DNA of 64,000 nt from Deinococcus rubellus (lineage in GTDB: Bacteria > Deinococcota > Deinococci > Deinococcales > Deinococcaceae): positions 1,824,001 to 1,888,000 of the forward strand of contig NZ_CP104213.1 of NCBI RefSeq assembly GCF_025244745.1, read 5' to 3'. The notes beneath the pieces were generated by a model, which saw nothing but the letters and a program-made list of their open reading frames with translations, did no database searches and was not told the origin of the DNA. The number at the start of each line of letters is the position of its first letter. Position 1 is the first letter of the stretch. Below are positions 57,107 through 64,000 of the stretch, piece after piece. A program made the translations under genes and the position numbers.

Positions 57107-57799
57107 ATGAAACTGCTCGGCGTCATTGGTGGTATGTCGTGGACGTCCACGGCGGAGTATTACCGTCTGCTCAACAGTGAGGTGGCTCGGCAACGCGGCG
57201 GCCTGACCTCGGCGCGGCTGCTGCTGCACAGCGTCGACTTTGCCGAAATCGCGGCCCTGCAAACCAGTGGCGAGTGGGACGAGGCGGGCGAAATTCTGGC
57301 CGATATCACACGTGGCCTGGAGCGCGCCGGGGCTGAGGGCCTGCTGCTTGCCACCAACACCATGCATAAGGTCGCCCCGCACATCGAGGCGGCCACCCGC
57401 CTGCCGCTGCTGCACATCGCCGACGCCACCGGGGAGGCCATCCAAGGAGCGGGTCTGAAGAAAGTCGGCCTGATCGCCACCGCCTTCACGATGGAGCAGG
57501 ATTTTTACACAGGTCGGCTCTCGGAAAAGTATGGTCTGGATGTGATCGTGCCCGGCCCGGCAGACCGCGCTGAGGTCCACCGCGTCATTTTCGACGAGTT
57601 GTGCCGCAATGCCGTCACAGAGCAGTCACGTGTCATTTACCGCCGCGTCATGGCCGACCTGGTTTCGAGGGGCGCACAGGCCATCATCCTCGGCTGCACC
57701 GAGATCAGCCTGCTGGTCGGTGCAGCCGATGTTGCGGTGCCGGTGTTCGACACCACCGCCATTCACGTGCAGGAAGCTGTCAGGTTCATGCTGGAGTGA
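57107..57799 (+). CDS. Aspartate/glutamate racemase family protein (YgeA type)
   Basis: A 230-residue, PLP-independent amino-acid racemase. Landmarks are GVIGGMSWTSTAEYYRLLN, the first catalytic loop LLLATNTMHKVAPHIE (Thr83) and the second IILGCTEISLLV (Cys197). Most family members use two cysteines; a Thr/Cys pair is the arrangement reported for E. coli YgeA, so this protein groups with that branch and may act on L-Asp or L-Glu. The starting codon is set by TATCCT. A few bases separate it from the P450 gene, which has its own promoter. Confidence 0.9.
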   Translation: MKLLGVIGGMSWTSTAEYYRLLNSEVARQRGGLTSARLLLHSVDFAEIAALQTSGEWDEAGEILADITRGLERAGAEGLLLATNTMHKVAPHIEAATRLPLLHIADATGEAIQGAGLKKVGLIATAFTMEQDFYTGRLSEKYGLDVIVPGPADRAEVHRVIFDELCRNAVTEQSRVIYRRVMADLVSRGAQAIILGCTEISLLVGAADVAVPVFDTTAIHVQEAVRFMLE

Positions 57800-57808
57800 G
57801 CCGCCCCG

Positions 57809-57814
57809 TATGCT
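57809..57814 (+). promoter_or_regulatory. Leaderless -10 element TATGCT
   Basis: TATGCT ends 6 bases before the ATG at 57821. Confidence 0.6.
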
Positions 57815-57820
57815 CTGAGT

Positions 57821-59045
57821 ATGTCTCCACATCTGCCACTGACCGACCCGGCCTTCGTCCAGAACCCTTACCCGGCGCTCGAACGCTTGCGCGAGGAAAC
57901 GCCCCTCTTCTTCGATACGGCCCTGAACAGGACGGTCGTGCTGCGCTACGACGACATTTCCGGCATTCTGCGTGACAAGCGCTTTGGGCGCACGCTGACC
58001 CATCTGTATTCGCGTGACGAACTCGGCTGGCCGCTGCCCGACCCGGCCCAGCAGCACTTCGACGCCTTCAACGGCAACCACATGCTCGACTCGGAAGGCG
58101 AGAAGCACACCCGGCTGCGCTCGCTGGTGGGCAAGGCGTTCACGCCCCGGCGGGTGGAAACCTTGCAGCCGCGTATCGAGGCGATTCTGGAGGAGCGGCT
58201 CTCGGCGCTGGGTCCGGAGTTTGATCTGGTGGCCGACTACGCCGAGCCGCTGCCGGTCACGGTGATCGCCGAATTGCTGGGTGTGCCGGAGGCTGAGCGC
58301 TTTCAGTTGCGTCCCTGGAGCGCGGCCATCGTCAAGCTGTATGAACCGCAGTTCACCCGCACGCAGCAATCGGAAGCCGAGCGGGCTGTCGTGGAGTTCA
58401 GTGCCCTGATCCGCAAACTGGCTGCCGAGCGCCCGCGCCGACCCCCAAGACGACCTGATCACTGCGCTGGTGCAGGTCGAGGACGGCGGCCAGATGCTCA
58501 GCGAATCCGAGCTGACCGACACCTGCATTCTGCTGCTCAATGCCGGGCATGAGGCCAGCGTTAACGGCCTGTCGGCGGGTGTGCTGGCGCTGCTGAGGCA
58601 GCCGGAACACTGGAAGAAGCTCGTTCAGGCATCGGGCGAGGGCGACCCCAAGCCGTTTCGCACCGCCGTCGAGGAACTGCTGCGCTTCGACACGCCGCTG
58701 CCGATGTTTGAGCGTTACGTCCTGGAAGACCTCGACTGGAACGGCGTATCCCTGAAAATGGGCGATCAGGTGGCCCTCATCTATGCCAGCGGCAACCGCG
58801 ACCCGCGCCGCTTCGAGCGGGCGGACGAACTGAACCTCAGCCGCGACCCCAACCCGCATCTGACCTTCGGACTGGGCCGCCACTACTGCCTCGGCGCGCC
58901 GCTGGCCCGCTTGGAACTGGCACTGAGCCTGCGGGCGCTGGTGCGACACGCGCCTATCTTGCGGCTGGCTGACCCCGCCGCCCTGCCGGAGTACGGCGGC
59001 GGTTTCGTGATCCGGGGGCTGGGCCGGTTGCCGGTGCGGCGCTGA
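57821..59045 (+). pseudogene. Cytochrome P450 with a single frameshift
   Basis: A bacterial-type P450 of about 408 codons. The first frame (from ATG 57821) contains FDTALNRTVVLRYDDISGILRD, HTRLRSLVGKAFTPRRVE and PLPVTVIAELLGVPEAERF in part. It is in frame to about 58430, after which a one-base excess in a C-rich run (58430-58434) shifts it. The second frame then reads ARADPQDDLITALVQVEDGG, the I-helix LLNAGHEASVNG, the ExxR EELLR and the heme loop FGLGRHYCLGAPLA. All catalytic motifs survive, so a recent mutation or a base error is likely. Deinococci use a P450 (CYP287) to hydroxylate carotenoids; whether this is that gene cannot be told. Confidence 0.87.
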
Positions 59046-59103
59046 GTGAGGTCCACTGCATATATTTGACTTTGCCCGAATACTGCGCTATCTTTTAGGA
59101 ATC

Positions 59104-59127
59104 AGCGGCCCGAGTGGCCGCTTTTTT
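59104..59127 (+). terminator. Terminator after the P450 gene
   Basis: AGCGGCC (59104-59110) pairs with GGCCGCT (59116-59122) around a 5-base loop, followed by a T-run. Confidence 0.85.
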
Positions 59128-59186
59128 CATGCCTCCATCAGGGTGGGCTGCCCAGACGCCTGCCCGCCGTGCCGGGTCCCAGGCTC

Positions 59187-59192
59187 TAGACT
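59187..59192 (+). promoter_or_regulatory. Leaderless -10 element TAGACT
   Basis: TAGACT ends 6 bases before the ilvD ATG at 59199. Confidence 0.65.
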
Positions 59193-59198
59193 GGCCGT

Positions 59199-60893
<1,695 letters not shown>

Positions 60894-60913
60894 GCGCCAG
60901 GAATTGAGTTGGG

Positions 60914-60943
60914 GCCGTCTGCCGCAGGGTGGGCGGCTTTTTT
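60914..60943 (+). terminator. Terminator after ilvD
   Basis: GCCGTCTGCC (60914-60923) pairs with GGTGGGCGGC (60928-60937) with wobbles around a 4-base loop, followed by six T. Confidence 0.75.
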
Positions 60944-60951
60944 GTTTGGGT

Positions 60952-60957
60952 TAAAGT
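60952..60957 (+). promoter_or_regulatory. Leaderless -10 element TAAAGT
   Basis: TAAAGT ends 6 bases before the ATG at 60964. Confidence 0.6.
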
Positions 60958-60963
60958 TGGGGA

Positions 60964-61881
60964 ATGGCAGTTCCCGATTTTCAGACGTTCATGAGGCCGA
61001 TGCTCGAAGCGGTAAAGAACGGTCAGGAGTACCGTATCAGGGACCTTTACCAGCCGCTGCGCCTTGTACTTCAACTTAGCGAGGCCGACCTTCAGGAGCT
61101 GCTTCCCAGCGGCAAACAAGCCAAATACGCCAACCGGGTGTTGTGGGCGAAGTTTCATCTGGTCAAAGCGGGCGTGCTGCTCAGCCCGACACGGGGAGCC
61201 GTAAAAATTACCGAGCGGGGTCAGCAGTTGCTAAAGGAAGTTCCGGACCGCATTGATATGAAAGTGCTCAACCGCTTTCCGGAATATGTGGCGTTCAGGG
61301 GAAGCAAGCAAGCAATCGTCAACGGAGTGAACGAAACGGAAACGGAACCGGACCACCTCAAGCAGATTCCGCCCGATGAGCAGCTCGACGCCCTCTACGC
61401 CGAACTCAGTGCTGCATTGGCCGACGAACTCCTCGCCCAGGTTCGCGCCCTCACGCCGCAGCAATTTGAAATTCTGGTGGTGCAGCTTCTGGTGGCGATG
61501 GGTTACGGCGGCAGCGTGCGAGACGCGGGCCAGGCGCTGGGGCGCAGCGGCGACAACGGCATCGACGGGGTCGTCAAGCAAGACCCGCTGGGACTGGACC
61601 AGGTCTACGTTCAGGCCAAGCAGTGGGCCAACAACGTGGGCAGCCAGGAAGTGCGGAACTTTTCTGGCTGCCTGACCTATCACAAAGCCTCAAAGGGCGT
61701 GCTGATCACCACCGCAGGCTTCAGTTCCAGCGCCACAGACACCGCTCGCCAGATTGGCAACATCATCCTGATCGGCGGCGAAACCCTGGCCGACCTGATG
61801 ATTCAGTACGGGGTGGGCGTGCTGACCCGCAGCACCTATCAGGTCAAGAAAATAGACAGCGATTTCTTCGAGGGTATCTGA
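60964..61881 (+). CDS. mrr: Mrr-type restriction endonuclease
   Basis: A type IV restriction enzyme that cuts methylated or otherwise modified foreign DNA. The N-terminal Mrr_N winged-helix domain (about residues 5-100, with NRVLWAKFHLVKAGVL and ITERGQQLL) is followed by a linker and the PD-(D/E)xK nuclease domain (about 165-290). The active site is GDNGIDGVVKQDPLGLDQVY in part, with VQAKQW providing the QxK residues and GVLITTAGFSSSATDTA after it. Length 305 residues. No methyltransferase lies next to it, as expected for a solitary type IV enzyme. Leaderless start. Confidence 0.94.
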   Translation: MAVPDFQTFMRPMLEAVKNGQEYRIRDLYQPLRLVLQLSEADLQELLPSGKQAKYANRVLWAKFHLVKAGVLLSPTRGAVKITERGQQLLKEVPDRIDMKVLNRFPEYVAFRGSKQAIVNGVNETETEPDHLKQIPPDEQLDALYAELSAALADELLAQVRALTPQQFEILVVQLLVAMGYGGSVRDAGQALGRSGDNGIDGVVKQDPLGLDQVYVQAKQWANNVGSQEVRNFSGCLTYHKASKGVLITTAGFSSSATDTARQIGNIILIGGETLADLMIQYGVGVLTRSTYQVKKIDSDFFEGI

Positions 61882-61887
61882 CCTTGT

Positions 61888-62757
61888 TCAGGGCGACTTG
61901 CGTGCCTGGAGGCCCTGCACGAAGGCCACCACCTGCGCGGCCACCTGTTCGCTCAGGTGCGAGCCGCCCAGGTGCGGGCCACTGGTATGGACGAGCTGGC
62001 TGCCGATGCCCGCCGCCTTGCCGTAGAGTGCCTCACCGTTGCGCTTGAAGTTCACGGTGGTGTCCTGCGGGCTACCGAAGACGAGCAGCGGCACCCGGAA
62101 GCTGGCGGGCAGCGAGGCCAGCGGGTCTTCGTGGGCAGCGGGCGGGCGGCCTTTCAGGGCGTAGGCGGCGCTCAGCTCCGGCTGGCGCGACTGGCCGCTG
62201 TTCCAGGCATCGGTGAGGTTGACCCGTCCGTCAATCAGAATCAGGCCGTGAACGTCGAACACGGCGTCCACCGCTGCCCGCAGCGCCGACATGCCGCCCA
62301 TCGAGACGCCCAGCGCGTAGGTGCGACCCGAGAATTTGAACTTGCTCACTGACAGGGTGTAGTCGCGGGTGAGCTGCCACAATGCTTCCGGCCCACCCCA
62401 GCCGTCGGGACCACCCTCGGCAGAGATCAGCAGCGGCAGGCCAGCAGCCAGCAACTGGCGCAAAAACGGCTGAAAGCTGGTGCTCTCGGTCAATTCCGTC
62501 GGCGTGCGCCCGCGCGAGTGTGAGATGGTCAGCAGCGGGCAGCGCTCCAGACGGCATTCCGGCGGCACGATCAGCAGGCCGCCGCCCGGCAGGCGGTAAC
62601 TGTGCTCCGAGGCGAAGGCCGCCAGCCGGGTCGCTGCGATGCGCTGCGGGGGGTCGGGGAGTTCCGAACTGGGCAAACTGGATGGGCTGGTCAGAGCCAG
62701 AGCTGGGGCCGTGCCCAGCATCACCAGACCCAGGAGTGTGAAGAGAAAACGCCGCAT
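61888..62757 (-). CDS. Exported alpha/beta-hydrolase
   Basis: A 289-residue protein with a signal peptide (MRRFLFTLLGLVMLGTAPALA). The nucleophile elbow is ALGVSMGGMSALRA (GXSXG), the acid is probably in LLVFGSPQDTTVN and the His in HTSGPHLGG or LGGSHLSEQV. It looks like a secreted esterase or lipase-type hydrolase; the substrate is unknown. The ATG at 62757 follows TAGACT by 7 bases and trims 12 residues from the longer frame. The start lies 26 bases before the stop of the acyltransferase gene, so the two could be linked. Confidence 0.85.
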   Translation of the reverse strand: MRRFLFTLLGLVMLGTAPALALTSPSSLPSSELPDPPQRIAATRLAAFASEHSYRLPGGGLLIVPPECRLERCPLLTISHSRGRTPTELTESTSFQPFLRQLLAAGLPLLISAEGGPDGWGGPEALWQLTRDYTLSVSKFKFSGRTYALGVSMGGMSALRAAVDAVFDVHGLILIDGRVNLTDAWNSGQSRQPELSAAYALKGRPPAAHEDPLASLPASFRVPLLVFGSPQDTTVNFKRNGEALYGKAAGIGSQLVHTSGPHLGGSHLSEQVAAQVVAFVQGLQARKSP

Positions 62758-62764
62758 TCCCGTC

Positions 62765-62770
62765 AGTCTA
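62765..62770 (-). promoter_or_regulatory. Leaderless -10 element TAGACT
   Basis: TAGACT on the minus strand ends 7 bases before the hydrolase ATG at 62757. Confidence 0.65.
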
Positions 62771-62782
62771 GCGGCCCGGCGC

Positions 62783-63907
62783 TCAGCGGCCAAAGAACAC
62801 CCCGCTCAGCCGCAACCAGGCGAGCAGGCGCGCGAGGCCCAGCGGCACGGTCAGCGAGAGCATCACCATCAGCAGGAGCATCGGCAGGGCAGGCACGGTG
62901 TCCAGATTCTCCACGCTTTTGGAGGGCAAGAGGTGCTCCAGACCTTCCAGAATGGCCGGGTGAATCAGGTAAATCTGAAGTGACAGGCCGCCCAGAAGGC
63001 CCACCCAGCGTGCCAGACCGCGCCGCCACAAGCTGTAGCCTGCACCCAGCACCACCAAAGCCATCGGGGTGGTGTAGGCCCAGGTCGAGGCGCTGTAGAG
63101 CCAGGGACTCACCTGTAGCCCGTCCAGAAAGGCCAGCGCCATCGGCAGGTGCAGCACCAGCGCGGCGGCGGTGAGCAGCAGCACCCTGCCTCGCCGCCGC
63201 TTCCACCAGTCCTGAAACTCGCTCCAGCGCCCGCCCACCGCCGCGCCCAGCACCACCGGGGCCAGATACCACAGCACCGTGGACGCCGGATACAGCAGGT
63301 GCAGATAATATTTGTTGGCCCAGTAAATCCCGATCTGCACCGCCAGCCCCAGCGCCAGCGCCGCTGAGATGCGGATGCGGGCGCGGGCCAGCGGGAGCAG
63401 GAAGGGCAGCAGCAGATACGATTCCAGCGCCACCAGCAGAAAATACAGATGGTAGTTGCCCTTGCCGTAGCCCAGCCAGAGCTGCCACTTGTCGGGCTTC
63501 AGGAGGTCGTCCCAGGGCCGGTCGCCCAGCCAGGCGCTCCAGAGCAGGTACAGCACCGTCCACAGCAGATAGGGCCACGCCCCGCGCACCACCCGCCGCC
63601 AGAAGTAGCGCCCGTAGTCGGGTCTGGCCAGCAGGCTGCGGGTCAGCACCGCCGCCGACAGAAACAGAAAGCCGGGCACCGCGAAATGCAGCACCCGGTT
63701 GAGGATGTTAAGAAACAGGAGCACGGTGCTGCCGTCCTCGGCGTAGCGCCGCGCCGCGCCGGACGCGTGGTGCAGCACCACTTCCAGAATCGCCAGCCCC
63801 CGGAAGTAGTCCACCGGGGTCAGGGCGGCGGTGCGGCTGGCCTGACCCGCTGACTCGGCGGCCTGTTCGGACGGGTTCAGGGTCGGCGCGGACATATAAG
63901 GCAGCAT
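62783..63907 (-). CDS. Acyltransferase 3 family membrane protein
   Basis: A 374-residue integral membrane protein with about ten helices of the Acyl_transf_3 (OafA-like) family, which moves acyl groups onto sugars or peptidoglycan components. The catalytic His is in the opening TPVDYFRGLAILEVVLHHASG, and GNYHLYFLLVALESYLLLPFL and LSLQIYLIHPAILEGLEHLL are typical core segments. The start may be MLPYMSAP (63907) or MSAP (63895); the second has an AATGCT hexamer 7 bases upstream. The remaining bases to 64000 show no gene. It may act with the hydrolase downstream on a common glycan or lipid; that is inference. Confidence 0.88.
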   Translation of the reverse strand: MLPYMSAPTLNPSEQAAESAGQASRTAALTPVDYFRGLAILEVVLHHASGAARRYAEDGSTVLLFLNILNRVLHFAVPGFLFLSAAVLTRSLLARPDYGRYFWRRVVRGAWPYLLWTVLYLLWSAWLGDRPWDDLLKPDKWQLWLGYGKGNYHLYFLLVALESYLLLPFLLPLARARIRISAALALGLAVQIGIYWANKYYLHLLYPASTVLWYLAPVVLGAAVGGRWSEFQDWWKRRRGRVLLLTAAALVLHLPMALAFLDGLQVSPWLYSASTWAYTTPMALVVLGAGYSLWRRGLARWVGLLGGLSLQIYLIHPAILEGLEHLLPSKSVENLDTVPALPMLLLMVMLSLTVPLGLARLLAWLRLSGVFFGR

Positions 63908-64000
63908 TGTGTCATGGATTGGTAAAGCCGCCCCTGACGATTGTCACCTTCTGGCATGGGGGCAGCCCTGCCAGACTGCCTCAGTGGACAGGCTCTCCAT

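Overview
The window looks like a chromosomal segment of a Deinococcus-type bacterium. The evidence is high GC, a very large TamB-family protein, paired type I and type III glutamine synthetases, a Thermus/Deinococcus-like GreA coiled-coil tip, and above all the promoter layout. More than twenty genes have a TANNNT -10 hexamer 5-8 bases before an ATG or GTG with no Shine-Dalgarno sequence, the leaderless architecture known from Deinococcus. The genus is an inference; the species cannot be read from the window. No rRNA, tRNA or CRISPR array was seen.

Layout. 0-2 kb: signal peptidase I, GreA and a small unknown protein. 2-6 kb: a peptide/oligopeptide ABC importer (dppA-B-C order on the minus strand) without its ATPases. 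6-11.4 kb: a complete branched-chain amino-acid importer (livK-H-M-G-F) with a consensus promoter, and a terminator between livK and livH. 11.6-15.6 kb: divergent glnA (GSI) and glnN (GSIII) separated by a 441-base control region. 15.7-20.1 kb: an AAC(3)-fold protein, two ferredoxin/NADP reductases and two small proteins. 20.2-32.4 kb: a collagen-like lipoprotein and the 3773-residue TamB protein with a recent internal duplication. 32.5-35.1 kb: a tightly coupled operon (Nudix, gamma-carbonic anhydrase, two unknowns, TsaB). 35.2-41.2 kb: a candidate dispersed repeat, a frameshifted CHASE2-GGDEF gene coupled to a FecR-domain gene, an ABC-F ATPase and a 3-methyladenine glycosylase. 41.2-43.3 kb: an IS66 element inserted cleanly in a small secreted-protein gene. 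43.3-47.5 kb: RlmB, an epimerase, a methyltransferase-like protein and a TPP-riboswitch-controlled thiamine-binding protein. 47.5-51.4 kb: Mfd and small genes. 51.4-54.7 kb: a decay zone with a broken membrane paralogue, a nonsense-mutated IS1182-family element, and metallophosphatase and tyrosine-phosphatase relics. 54.8-64 kb: a CrtC-like lipoprotein, small unknowns, an Asp/Glu racemase, a frameshifted P450, IlvD, Mrr, an alpha/beta hydrolase and an acyltransferase.

The genes centre on nitrogen and amino-acid acquisition (peptide and branched-chain importers, two glutamine synthetases, IlvD, racemase), envelope biogenesis (TamB, signal peptidase, acyltransferase, lipoproteins) and DNA/RNA maintenance (GreA, Mfd, glycosylase, TsaB, RlmB). 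No single new defence or biosynthetic system stands out. The most unusual material is in promoter architecture, the TamB repeat, the regulatory hairpins, and a set of precisely dateable gene disruptions.
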